From NCBI GenBank assembly GCA_919901705.1, contig CAKKPR010000092.1, positions 1,551 to 7,293 on the forward strand: DNA of 5,743 nucleotides. The letters run 5' to 3'. Below the pieces are notes generated by a model that was given only the letters and a program-made list of their open reading frames with translations, was not told the DNA's origin and searched no databases. Source of the stretch: Thermodesulfovibrionales bacterium. GTDB lineage: Bacteria > Nitrospirota > Thermodesulfovibrionia > Thermodesulfovibrionales > UBA1546. The translations under genes and the position numbers were made by a program. Shown here piece by piece: positions 1 to 5,222 of the stretch. Within the stretch, counting starts at the first letter, position 1; each line of letters begins with the position of its first letter.

Positions 1-777
1 TTTATCTCCATAAACTGCTCTGCAATCCCGGAAGGACTTTTGGAATCCGAATTGTTCGGTTATAAGAAAGGCGCTTTTACAGGAGCGGTATCTGATAAGT
101 TGGGGCTTATCCCGCTGGCCCATCAGGGCACGCTGTTTCTGGATGAGATAGGCGACATGCCCCCCAACCTTCAGGCCAAGCTGTTAAAGGTGCTGGAGAC
201 AGGAGAGGTTTATCCCCTTGGAGACACAAAACCAAGAATCGTTGATGTAAGAATAATATCTGCAACCAATGTAGACATAGAAAACAGTCTGAAGAGCGGA
301 AGGTTCAGGGAAGACCTCTACTGGAGATTAAATGTAATAGAGATAAAAATACCGCCGCTCCGGGAGAGAAAAGACGACATAGAGATGCTGGCAGCACATT
401 TCATGAATACATACACGGAAGAACACAAAAAGGATATAAAAGGCATTGACAAACAGGCGCTCTCGCTGCTGATTGAATACCCCTGGCCCGGCAATGTAAG
501 GGAATTGAGGAATATAATCGAAAGAGCTGTGGTGCTTACAGAGGGCAATTATATAACCCCTAAAGATCTCCCGGATAAAGTAAAAAATACAGGACTTGGA
601 AAAGAGCCGTCAGGGCCATCTTCGTCGCTTAAAACATATCTTGGCGATTATGAAAAAAATCTGCTTATGAAAATATACAATGCACACAACAAAGATAAAG
701 AGGAAACAGCCGGGGCACTGGGGATAGACCTCGCAACCCTTTACAGGAAATTCAAAAAATACGGCATCGAGGAGTGA
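1..777 (+). CDS. Sigma-54-dependent transcriptional activator (NtrC family), C-terminal part, 5'-truncated by window edge
   Basis: The gene is open from base 1: the first 13 codons continue the AAA+ domain in frame, so the TTG at base 40 is not a start. Seen, numbering residues from base 1: the LESELFG segment leading into the sigma-54 contact loop GAFTGA (24-29), Walker B LFLDE (about 45-49), the FREDLYWRL stretch carrying the arginine finger region (about 102-110), PPLRERKDDI, the WPGNVREL motif (about 162-169), and a C-terminal Fis-type helix-turn-helix (about 232-256) ending KKYGIEE. Such proteins hydrolyse ATP to remodel the sigma-54 RNA polymerase closed complex at -24/-12 promoters. 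The Walker A motif and any N-terminal receiver or sensory domain lie outside the window, so the signal it answers cannot be told. The stop overlaps the next gene by 4 bp, suggesting co-transcription. The family assignment is very secure. Confidence 0.97.
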   Translation, partial: FISINCSAIPEGLLESELFGYKKGAFTGAVSDKLGLIPLAHQGTLFLDEIGDMPPNLQAKLLKVLETGEVYPLGDTKPRIVDVRIISATNVDIENSLKSGRFREDLYWRLNVIEIKIPPLRERKDDIEMLAAHFMNTYTEEHKKDIKGIDKQALSLLIEYPWPGNVRELRNIIERAVVLTEGNYITPKDLPDKVKNTGLGKEPSGPSSSLKTYLGDYEKNLLMKIYNAHNKDKEETAGALGIDLATLYRKFKKYGIEE

Positions 778-1061
778 AGAGGGCATTTTATATCGGGCTC
801 GTTTTAGGTTGCGTCCTGGGCATTGCAGTTGCCCTCAGCATGGACATCCTGCTCGGGAAAAGTCTTGGCGGGGGCTGGAGCGAGGCGGTGGCCAATGACA
901 TGAATCATCTGTTTGACTCTCACCTGCCGCAAGACCATTTTATAGTGATTGCAGGCGTTATATTTGTAATAGGGATTATCGGAGCCTTCGGGGCCCTCAT
1001 AGGCGGAATCTTCCTTGTAATGATTGCCCACCTCTTTGCAACTCTCACAAAAGAAAGCTGA
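774..1061 (+). CDS. Small glycine-rich inner-membrane protein of unknown function
   Basis: A 95-residue protein whose family I do not recognise. A hydrophobic N-terminal segment (about 5-27) follows a Lys-Arg pair. A polar stretch (about 28-54) follows, with acidic and His residues (NDMNHLFDSHLPQDH). Residues 56-90 are a long hydrophobic, Gly-rich segment with GxxxG-like spacing that could be one long or two short helices, so two or three membrane passes are likely. The GTG start at 774 overlaps the upstream TGA as GTGA. The only purine-rich SD-like run (769-773) abuts the GTG with no spacer, so translation probably depends on ribosomes ending the regulator gene. The first ATG in frame (codon 23, base 840) would delete the first membrane segment, so GTG is preferred. 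Coupling to the sigma-54 activator suggests a functional link, but none can be shown. Confidence 0.7.
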   Translation: MKRAFYIGLVLGCVLGIAVALSMDILLGKSLGGGWSEAVANDMNHLFDSHLPQDHFIVIAGVIFVIGIIGAFGALIGGIFLVMIAHLFATLTKES

Positions 1062-1104
1062 CCCTAAAAATGCATTTGTGTATCTACAGACTTTGTCTAC
1101 GACC

Positions 1105-1131
1105 CATAGGGAAGGCATCTATGCCCCTATG
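1105..1131. terminator. Hairpin between convergent genes, possible bidirectional terminator
   Basis: CATAGG (1105-1110) pairs with CCTATG (1126-1131), and GGCAT (1114-1118) pairs with ATGCC (1121-1125). A 3-nt bulge separates the two stems and the loop is 2 nt as drawn. It lies in the 94-bp gap between the ends of the membrane-protein gene (+) and yifB (-). The plus-strand 3' side is CTTTAAAATTAATT, only a weak U-tract, and the minus-strand side has none, so termination is inferred from position and the stem. Confidence 0.45.
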
Positions 1132-1155
1132 CTTTAAAATTAATTCATTCCCGTG

Positions 1156-2688
1156 TTAAAACACTCCCCGGTCCAGCGTCCTGTACTGTATCGCCTCTGA
1201 AACGTGATGGGATTGAAGTTCATCTGAGGCTTCGAGGTCTGCGATAGTCCGTGATAGTTTTAATATCCTTGTGTATGCCCGCGCAGAAAGCCCAAGCTTC
1301 TGCATGGCGTTTTCCAGAAGACTCAGCGCATCAGGTTTTAATTTGCAGTATTTTTTGATATGCCTTGTCTTCATCTGCCCATTTGAATAAATTTTATCGC
1401 TTTTAAATCTCTCAAGCTGTATATCCCTTGCAGCGATAACTCTATGCATTATGTCAGATGATTTTTCTCCTGAATATTCTGTTGAGAGTTCTTTGTAGGC
1501 AACTGCAGGAACTTCGATATGTATGTCAATCCTGTCAAGCAAAGGGCCTGAAACTTTGTGCCTGTAACGGTGTATCTGGCCTGTTGTGCATGTACACTGG
1601 TGCCTTGAATCTCCAAGATAGCCGCAGGGACAGGGATTCATTGCAGCAACAAGCATGAAATTCGCGGGATATGTTATTGAGGCTGCTGCCCTTGATACAG
1701 TCACCTCTCCGTTTTCCAATGGCTGTCTTAATACCTCAAGCGCGTTTCTTTTAAATTCCGGAAGTTCATCAAGAAATAAAACCCCGTTATGCGAAAGGCT
1801 CACTTCTCCCGGCTTTGGAAACTGGCCGCCGCCAATTAAAGCAACATCCGAAATAGTATGATGCGGAGACCTGAAAGCCCGGGTAGCAAGCAGGGGCTGC
1901 CCTGTTTTCAACAAACCTGCAACGCTGTGTATTTTAGTTGTTTCAAGGGCCTCATCAAAAGTCATTTTGGGAAGTATTGTAGGCAACCTTTTTGAAAGCA
2001 TTGTTTTTCCGGAGCCCGGAGGACCAATCATAAGCACATTGTGCCCTCCTGATGCAGCAACCTCCAATGCTCTTTTTGCATGCTCCTGTCCTTTTACCTC
2101 GGAGAAATCATCCTCATAAATGGAATTCTCTTCAATAATCTTCTTAACGTCTGTAATAAATAATTTTTGAGAAGAGCCATTCTTTAAAAAATCTATAACC
2201 TCCGGAAGGTTGTTAATTCCGAACACAGACACGCCTTTCACGACTGCTGCCTCAGAGGCGTTTTCCTCCGGAAGTATTATTCCTTTTAATCCGAGATTTT
2301 TTGCAGTGATGGCCATTGATAATGCGCCGCGAACAGGCTTTATTTTTCCATCAAGCGAAAGCTCGCCGGTGAAAAGATAACCCTGAACAGAACTCATCTC
2401 AATAACTCCTTCTGCTGCTATTATCCCGATTGCAACCGGAAGATCAAATGACGAACCTTCTTTTTTCAGGTCAGCCGGGGCAAGATTCACTGTTATCTGT
2501 TTGAGGGGAAAATTGAAACCGATATTTTTGAGCGCAGCCCTTACCCTGTCCCTGCTTTCTTTTACAGCCGCATCAGGAAGCCCGACCATAGAAAAATGAG
2601 GAAGCCCTCTGGCTGCAATGTCGACTTCAACATCAACAGGATGCGCATCAATGCCTATTACACTCGCACTGAGGATTTTGGAGAGCAT
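1156..2688 (-). CDS. comM: YifB/ComM family Mg-chelatase-like AAA+ ATPase
   Basis: A full-length 510-residue member, the usual size for the family. In order: an N-terminal ChlI/Lon-S5-like domain (about 1-165) with GLPDAAVKESRDRVRAAL; a Mg-chelatase-type AAA+ domain (about 190-395) with Walker A GPPGSGKT (222-229), the FRSPHHTIS motif (272-280), Walker B VLFLDE (303-308), a cysteine cluster NPCPCG...CTC (C353, C355, C365, C367) and GPLLDRIDIH (381-390); and a C-terminal helical domain with LGLSARAYTRILKLSRTIADL. From family knowledge, Vibrio ComM is a hexameric helicase that promotes branch migration when transformed DNA is integrated; many carriers are not known to be competent, so a wider recombination role is possible. 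The N-terminus matches the family norm, which fixes the ATG. No Shine-Dalgarno precedes it, and a promoter lies 5 nt upstream. It is monocistronic here. Confidence 0.97.
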   Translation of the reverse strand: MLSKILSASVIGIDAHPVDVEVDIAARGLPHFSMVGLPDAAVKESRDRVRAALKNIGFNFPLKQITVNLAPADLKKEGSSFDLPVAIGIIAAEGVIEMSSVQGYLFTGELSLDGKIKPVRGALSMAITAKNLGLKGIILPEENASEAAVVKGVSVFGINNLPEVIDFLKNGSSQKLFITDVKKIIEENSIYEDDFSEVKGQEHAKRALEVAASGGHNVLMIGPPGSGKTMLSKRLPTILPKMTFDEALETTKIHSVAGLLKTGQPLLATRAFRSPHHTISDVALIGGGQFPKPGEVSLSHNGVLFLDELPEFKRNALEVLRQPLENGEVTVSRAAASITYPANFMLVAAMNPCPCGYLGDSRHQCTCTTGQIHRYRHKVSGPLLDRIDIHIEVPAVAYKELSTEYSGEKSSDIMHRVIAARDIQLERFKSDKIYSNGQMKTRHIKKYCKLKPDALSLLENAMQKLGLSARAYTRILKLSRTIADLEASDELQSHHVSEAIQYRTLDRGVF

Positions 2689-2693
2689 GGTAG

Positions 2694-2722
2694 ATTATAT
2701 GTATAGGATGAAGGAAATGCAA
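2694..2722 (-). promoter_or_regulatory. Sigma-70-type promoter of yifB, predicted leaderless
   Basis: On the minus strand, a -35 box TTGCAT (2717-2722) and a perfect -10 box TATAAT (2694-2699) are separated by exactly 17 bp. Only CTACC (2689-2693) lies between the -10 box and the yifB ATG. Transcription normally starts about 6-8 nt after the -10 box, which here means at the A or T of the ATG. No Shine-Dalgarno is present. Confidence 0.65.
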
Positions 2723-2764
2723 GATTCTCTTCATTTCTTTTTATGGCCGGCATATTACACTGAC

Positions 2765-2794
2765 AAAAAGTGAAAGAAGCGAGCTCGCCTCTCT
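2765..2794 (-). terminator. Candidate Rho-independent terminator after the 30-residue protein gene
   Basis: Read on the minus strand, AGAGAGGCG (2786-2794), loop AGCT, and CGCTTCTTT (2773-2781) form a 9-pair stem including two G-U pairs, followed 3 nt later by TTTTT (2765-2769). It sits about 80 bp past the stop at 2875 and upstream of the yifB promoter, so it would insulate yifB from the LOG/small-protein transcript. Confidence 0.5.
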
Positions 2795-2874
2795 GGCAAC
2801 AAATATCCTCTGGGATATCAAGCTAAAAGCAACTTGCTATCGCTTACAGGCCCTTGTTATTTATGCAAAGGTTA
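2795..2874. other. Short untranslated gap between small gene and terminator
   Basis: No coding potential is seen. A small inverted repeat, ATATCC (2803-2808) and GGATAT (2813-2818) with a 4-nt loop, would lie in the 3' untranslated part of the minus-strand transcript. There is no U-tract after it, so it is not called a terminator. Confidence 0.3.
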
Positions 2875-2967
2875 TTATTTCTTGTGTGAGGCGCAGAACT
2901 TCGATTTTCCGGTTGCAGTATTTTTGCATTTTTTGCCTGCCTTTGTTTTTGCTGCACATTTTGCCAT
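2875..2967 (-). CDS. 30-residue basic Cys/His small protein, probable zinc-knuckle-like microprotein
   Basis: This is a 30-codon reading frame, ATG at 2965-2967 and TAA at 2875-2877. The product is very Lys-rich (10 Lys) and has the pattern C4-x9-C14-x10-C25-x2-H28: an N-terminal MAKCAAKTKAGKKC part, then TGKSKFCASH, then two lysines. The layout (Cys, T-x-x-G-x-x-C, then G-S-K-[FY]-C-x-x-H) resembles short putative zinc-binding segments such as DUF5763-like domains, recalled from memory and not checked. Three Cys and one His could bind one metal ion; the lysines suggest nucleic-acid contact. Evidence that it is translated: a strong Shine-Dalgarno AGGAGG (2977-2982) 9 nt before the ATG, plus an upstream promoter-like box. 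It lies 90 bp after the LOG-family gene on the same strand, with no terminator visible between them. Its function is unknown. Confidence 0.7.
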   Translation of the reverse strand: MAKCAAKTKAGKKCKNTATGKSKFCASHKK

Positions 2968-2976
2968 TTTGATATT

Positions 2977-2982
2977 CCTCCT
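2977..2982 (-). promoter_or_regulatory. Strong Shine-Dalgarno AGGAGG of the 30-residue protein
   Basis: On the minus strand the sequence is AAGAGGAGGAATATC before the ATG, with 9 nt between AGGAGG and the start codon. It is among the best ribosome-binding sites in the window and the main reason to accept such a short gene. Confidence 0.75.
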
Positions 2983-2997
2983 CTTTTATTTTCTATA

Positions 2998-3006
2998 ACT
3001 ATAGCA
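2998..3006 (-). promoter_or_regulatory. Possible extended -10 promoter for the 30-residue protein
   Basis: TGCTATAGT on the minus strand is a TGn extended -10 with a 5/6 match to TATAAT. It lies in an A+T-rich stretch (2985-3055) after the LOG-family stop and would give a leader of about 24 nt containing the Shine-Dalgarno. No good -35 box is seen. Confidence 0.4.
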
Positions 3007-3057
3007 CAAAAATACATAAATAAAAACTTTTTTTGAATTTATTTAAATTTCCCTGCT

Positions 3058-4098
3058 TCAGTATTCATTAATGGTGTCGATAAGTTTCCGGAGTATCCCA
3101 AAGTCTTTACGGTTGAAATCAATGACAAGCCTCGGGAAACCGGCAATATCCGGCTCATCTTCCTCAGCAGGCAGGGGACATGACAGGCATATCCGGCCCT
3201 GCGGCAGGAGTATATCGCGGAACCTCTCATTGAGTTCATGGACAGCCTGCTCGCTGATTGAAGATGAGAGCCTGATTACAAGTTTTTTGTCTGCAAAGCG
3301 CAGACTGTGGTAACGCTTATAGAAACGGTTGATTCTTTCTACTGCAGAGCCTACTGAATCAACCCGTTCGAAGGTATAAAAGTCTGAAGCATTGATATAA
3401 CCCTCCGCCAGCAGTTCCTCATGGAAAAATTTTATCCAGCGGGCCCAGTAAGTTCCTCCCGGTTCATCTAAAAGCACCAGGGGCAGGGGATTGTGCTTTC
3501 CTGTCTGAATGAGCGTGAGGGTTTCCATCGCCTCATCAAGAGTGCCGAATCCTCCTGGGAAAAGCGCAACTGCGCTTGCCTCCTTGAGAAATGCAACCTT
3601 GCGGTTGAAAAAATATTTATAGGTAATAAGGCGGGGATTCCCCTCCAGTGTTGGATTTGGGTGCTGTTCAAAGGGCAGCTGGATATTAACTCCGAAGGAA
3701 TGCTCAGGGCCTGCGCCTTCATTAACAGCCTGCATTATGCCGCCGCCGCCGCCTGTAATGACCATGTAGCCGGCCTCAACAAGCTTCTGGCCAAAAAGCT
3801 GAGCCATCTTATAAACCGGTTCGCCGGGCTGAGTCCTTGCAGAACCGAAAACAGTAACCTTCCTCTTATTGCGGTAAGGCCCGAATATCTTCGAAGTAAA
3901 CCGCATCTCCTTCAATGTGGAGTTCATGAGTTTCAGGTCAGCCTTTTCATAATTCTCCTGGCCTGCCTTGAGTGCAGTCAGAATCATCTCACGGATGATT
4001 TCAGCGTTATTGATATCGCCCGCGAGCTCAATCATCCTGTCAATTGAGTCGTCCATTGGCCCGTTATTTCTTGTAAAGTGGAGTTTCATAAAATGCAT
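3058..4098 (-). CDS. LOG-family (TIGR00730-type) nucleotide 5'-phosphate phosphoribohydrolase-like protein, long form
   Basis: A 346-residue Rossmann-fold protein of the family once called lysine-decarboxylase-like. An N-terminal helical extension (1-79) precedes the core. The core has TVFGSAR (82-88), the Gly-rich GGGGGIM (116-122), FFNRKVAF (163-170) and the signature PGGFGTLDE (181-189), with the catalytic-type Arg and Glu of this motif set. Known members (plant LOG, bacterial PpnN/YgdH) cleave the N-glycosidic bond of nucleoside monophosphates, releasing base and ribose 5-phosphate; the substrate here is unknown. Residues about 270-346 form a C-terminal extension beyond the roughly 190-residue core of short LOG proteins, with no motif I recognise. 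The start at 4098 lacks a Shine-Dalgarno; in-frame ATGs at codons 4 and 15 are alternatives. An upstream 12-codon ORF ends 1 nt before this ATG. The enzyme is probably cytosolic. Confidence 0.92.
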   Translation of the reverse strand: MHFMKLHFTRNNGPMDDSIDRMIELAGDINNAEIIREMILTALKAGQENYEKADLKLMNSTLKEMRFTSKIFGPYRNKRKVTVFGSARTQPGEPVYKMAQLFGQKLVEAGYMVITGGGGGIMQAVNEGAGPEHSFGVNIQLPFEQHPNPTLEGNPRLITYKYFFNRKVAFLKEASAVALFPGGFGTLDEAMETLTLIQTGKHNPLPLVLLDEPGGTYWARWIKFFHEELLAEGYINASDFYTFERVDSVGSAVERINRFYKRYHSLRFADKKLVIRLSSSISEQAVHELNERFRDILLPQGRICLSCPLPAEEDEPDIAGFPRLVIDFNRKDFGILRKLIDTINEY

Positions 4099-4099
4099 G

Positions 4100-4138
4100 T
4101 CATAAAGCTAACCAAAAAATCTCTCTCAACCATTTCAT
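4100..4138 (-). CDS. Possible 12-codon leader ORF upstream of the LOG-family gene
   Basis: ATG (4136-4138) opens a frame encoding MKWLREIFWLAL, with TGA at 4100-4102. One base separates this stop from the ATG of the LOG-family gene, ideal spacing for termination-reinitiation. The ATG lies 7 nt after a perfect TATAAT, so the transcript could begin at or next to it. The LOG ATG itself has no Shine-Dalgarno, so this leader would explain how ribosomes reach it. The two Trp and three Leu codons are not clustered enough to argue for classic attenuation. Short frames like this also arise by chance. Confidence 0.35.
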   Translation of the reverse strand: MKWLREIFWLAL

Positions 4139-4145
4139 ATAAAAT

Positions 4146-4151
4146 ATTATA
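4146..4151 (-). promoter_or_regulatory. -10 box TATAAT upstream of the LOG-family gene
   Basis: A perfect TATAAT in the context AAGGTATAAT on the minus strand, 47 nt before the LOG-family ATG and 7 nt before the leader-ORF ATG. The hexamer 17 bp upstream (AGAAAG) is not a -35 match and there is no TGn extension, so the promoter would be weak or activator-dependent. Confidence 0.4.
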
Positions 4152-4166
4152 CCTTTTTTATTCATC

Positions 4167-4223
4167 TGCTTTCTGCACTATGGACTTTGGCGCTTTTGAC
4201 TTTTGAACTTTTGCACTATTGAA
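4167..4223. repeat. Imperfect 7-8 bp tandem repeat patch, left copy
   Basis: Read on the minus strand this is a run of about eight degenerate units of the form CAAAAGT(T/G): CAATAGTG, CAAAAGTT, CAAAAGT, CAAAAGCGC, CAAAGTC, CATAGTG and so on. A very similar patch lies at 5097-5147 on the same strand. A G-rich box (4231-4247) adjoins it. It sits between the nucleotidyltransferase gene and the LOG-family promoter and encodes nothing. Confidence 0.6.
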
Positions 4224-4230
4224 CGCTCTA

Positions 4231-4247
4231 TTGTGGGGGGCGGAGGG
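4231..4247. repeat. G-rich box, left copy (partner of 5223-5240)
   Basis: TTGTGGGGGGCGGAGGG on the plus strand matches TTGTGGTGGGGGCGGAGG at 5223-5240, apart from a small indel and the last base. Each box lies to the right of a tandem-repeat patch and next to a CTTAA(A)GC sequence, after the box here and before it in the right copy. Purpose unknown; probably part of one dispersed repeat family. Confidence 0.45.
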
Positions 4248-4265
4248 CTTAAAGCAGGCTAAAAA

Positions 4266-4823
4266 TTATTTCAGGGTTTTGAAGATGTTATCTAATACGG
4301 CTATAAAATTTTTCCCTTCAACAGATTTCCCAAATTCCCTTAGCCATTTTTTAATATAGTTCCGGTCGCAGTCCGGGTTTTTGATAAGCATTACCCTGAC
4401 ATCTTCAATGTCTCTCTCACGTCCTGAAAAAATCTTGTGAATAACAATATCTTCAACTGCAGCGAACTTAACCTTTGTCCTCTCTATATTTATATCCTTT
4501 GCCCTTTTAATCGCATGTTTTTCATACGGTGTAAAAGAAAATATAAAATCAACTCTTATGCGGCTTTTTTTATCTTCAGCAGGCAGAACAAATGTTCTCA
4601 GTGCAAAACTTTCAGGATTCTCAGGAATTGCTTTCAACCCTGTCTCTCTGATTACAGTCAGCAAAACAGGCAACTTATCTATGCTCACTCCAAGGGTTAT
4701 ATCAATGTCTTTTGTAAGTCTTGGCGAGCCGTAAAGCAGGACAGCCTGTCCGCCGATTATCATGTAAGGAATCCTGTGTTTTTTTAAAGAAAATGCGGTT
4801 TTTGCTATAAGCTTTTCGAACAT
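4266..4823 (-). CDS. Nucleotidyltransferase, AbiEii/AbiGii-toxin or DUF6036-like, probable toxin of a two-gene module
   Basis: A 185-residue protein with the small nucleotidyltransferase fold signature: IIGGQAVLLYGSPRLTKDIDI (22-42, written here as GGQA at 24-27, G32-S33, R35, T37, D39 and D41), a third acidic residue in RVDFIF (D92), and the later AVEDIVIHKIFSGRERDIEDV region (about 122-142), in which K130, R135, R137 and D138 are typical. D39, D41 and D92 would coordinate Mg2+. Relatives transfer nucleotides to RNA or other acceptors; AbiEii-type members act as toxins, for instance by modifying tRNA or using GTP. Target unknown here. The start at 4823 overlaps the end of the 69-residue upstream gene by 19 bp, with a weak AGGG-type ribosome site, implying coupled synthesis. 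A domesticated, non-toxic NTase remains possible. Confidence 0.85.
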   Translation of the reverse strand: MFEKLIAKTAFSLKKHRIPYMIIGGQAVLLYGSPRLTKDIDITLGVSIDKLPVLLTVIRETGLKAIPENPESFALRTFVLPAEDKKSRIRVDFIFSFTPYEKHAIKRAKDINIERTKVKFAAVEDIVIHKIFSGRERDIEDVRVMLIKNPDCDRNYIKKWLREFGKSVEGKNFIAVLDNIFKTLK

Positions 4824-5014
4824 GAGTTCAGCACCCTGGCGAGTTCAATATCTGTTTCGATACCTTCCAGAGGATCTTTTAAAGGAAGAACTCCGAGTTT
4901 CACAGCCTCCTTCCACATCGCCTCAAAAATCTTCAGCGCCTGTGCATAAGAAAGCCGTTCTTTCCTTAGTTGCTCATCCTCGAATTTTGCCAAAAGCCTT
5001 GCGTTTTTGACCAT
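4805..5014 (-). CDS. Small partner protein of the nucleotidyltransferase, putative antitoxin
   Basis: A 69-residue, mostly helical and charged protein. The segment RLSYAQALKIFEAMWKEAV (about 20-38) is followed by LGVLP, KDPLEGIETDIELARVLNS and a short tail. I recall similar short proteins (SY.QAL.LFE.MW.EA....GV.P..DPLEGIE.DI..A..LN) encoded directly before nucleotidyltransferases in many bacteria. No DNA-binding motif is evident, and it does not look like the winged-helix AbiEi antitoxin of the classic AbiE system. It is the first gene of the pair, and its 3' end overlaps the NTase gene by 19 bp in another frame. The ATG at 5012-5014 has no Shine-Dalgarno and lies 11 nt after an extended -10 promoter, so the leader would be about 4-5 nt. 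The antitoxin role is inferred from order, size and overlap only. Confidence 0.75.
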   Translation of the reverse strand: MVKNARLLAKFEDEQLRKERLSYAQALKIFEAMWKEAVKLGVLPLKDPLEGIETDIELARVLNSCSKSL

Positions 5015-5025
5015 ATAACGCTTTT

Positions 5026-5034
5026 ATTATACCA
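5026..5034 (-). promoter_or_regulatory. Extended -10 promoter TGGTATAAT of the NTase module
   Basis: TGGTATAAT on the minus strand is a perfect TGn-TATAAT extended -10 element, 11 nt before the ATG at 5014. The -35 region (TGCTTA at 17 bp) is poor, as is typical where an extended -10 replaces it. The 10-mer GTGGTATAAT recurs before the other toxin-antitoxin pair (5252-5261, +). Confidence 0.6.
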
Positions 5035-5096
5035 CTTCACGCAGCTATTAAGCACTTTGAATTCGGGCTTATTACCTATGCTTCCACCCTTCCGCG

Positions 5097-5147
5097 CTAT
5101 TGAACTTTTGAACTTTTGACTTTTGCACTTCTGACTTCTGCTCTTCT
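5097..5147. repeat. Imperfect 7-8 bp tandem repeat patch, right copy
   Basis: On the minus strand the units read CAGAAGT, CAGAAGTG, CAAAAGT, CAAAAGTT, CAAAAGTT, CAATAGCG. The unit and end signature (CAATAG[CT]G) match the patch at 4167-4223 in the same orientation. The two patches bracket the nucleotidyltransferase module. Confidence 0.6.
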
Positions 5148-5173
5148 AAAATCACCATCTCCTTTTATTTTCC

Positions 5174-5207
5174 TTCCCCTCCGAGGGAGAGGATATAAGG
5201 TGAGGGG
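5174..5207. repeat. REP/MITE-like CT/GA-rich inverted repeat
   Basis: TTCCCCTCCGAGGGAGAGG, followed by ATATAAGGTGAGGGGG, contains the hairpin CTCC-GAG-GGAG, extended by CC/GG around a C-A mismatch. The pattern of CCCTC(T)CC, GAGGGAGAGG and GGTGAGGGGG resembles a widespread intergenic repeat seen in many bacterial genomes; this is recognition from memory. Confidence 0.5.
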
Positions 5208-5222
5208 GCTATCTTAAGCGGC

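Noticed and set aside
40..42. TTG as start of the sigma-54 regulator
   Set aside because: Codons 1-39 continue the AAA+ domain in frame (FISINCSAIPEGL), so the gene simply enters from outside the window.
804..1118. 104-codon minus-strand frame over the membrane protein
   Set aside because: The opposite frame has a clear hydrophobic pattern and operon overlap; this product looks random, and its 5' part includes the intergenic hairpin.
1458..1861. Two plus-strand frames inside yifB
   Set aside because: Both are shadows of a well-conserved ATPase in the other strand.
2709..2774. 21-codon plus-strand ORF (MKEMQDSLHFF...)
   Set aside because: It has no convincing ribosome site, and it overlaps the yifB promoter and the candidate terminator on the other strand.
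2779..2788. GCGAGCTCGC perfect palindrome as a protein-binding operator
   Set aside because: It is better explained as the centre of the stem-loop of the candidate terminator; no second copy was seen.
2795..2874. tRNA or structured small RNA in the gap before the 30-residue gene
   Set aside because: No cloverleaf, anticodon arm or T-loop is seen, only one 6-bp hairpin.
3493..4047. 184-codon plus-strand open frame antisense to the LOG-family gene
   Set aside because: It lies entirely inside the LOG-family coding region, the product has no recognisable motif, and no ribosome site supports it.
4437..4787. 116-codon plus-strand frame opposite the nucleotidyltransferase
   Set aside because: Composition is odd (Asn/Cys/Tyr-rich) and it is antisense to a gene with clear catalytic motifs.
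4167..5147. Tandem-repeat patches as a CRISPR array
   Set aside because: Units are 7-8 bp, degenerate and contiguous with no spacers, and no cas gene is present.
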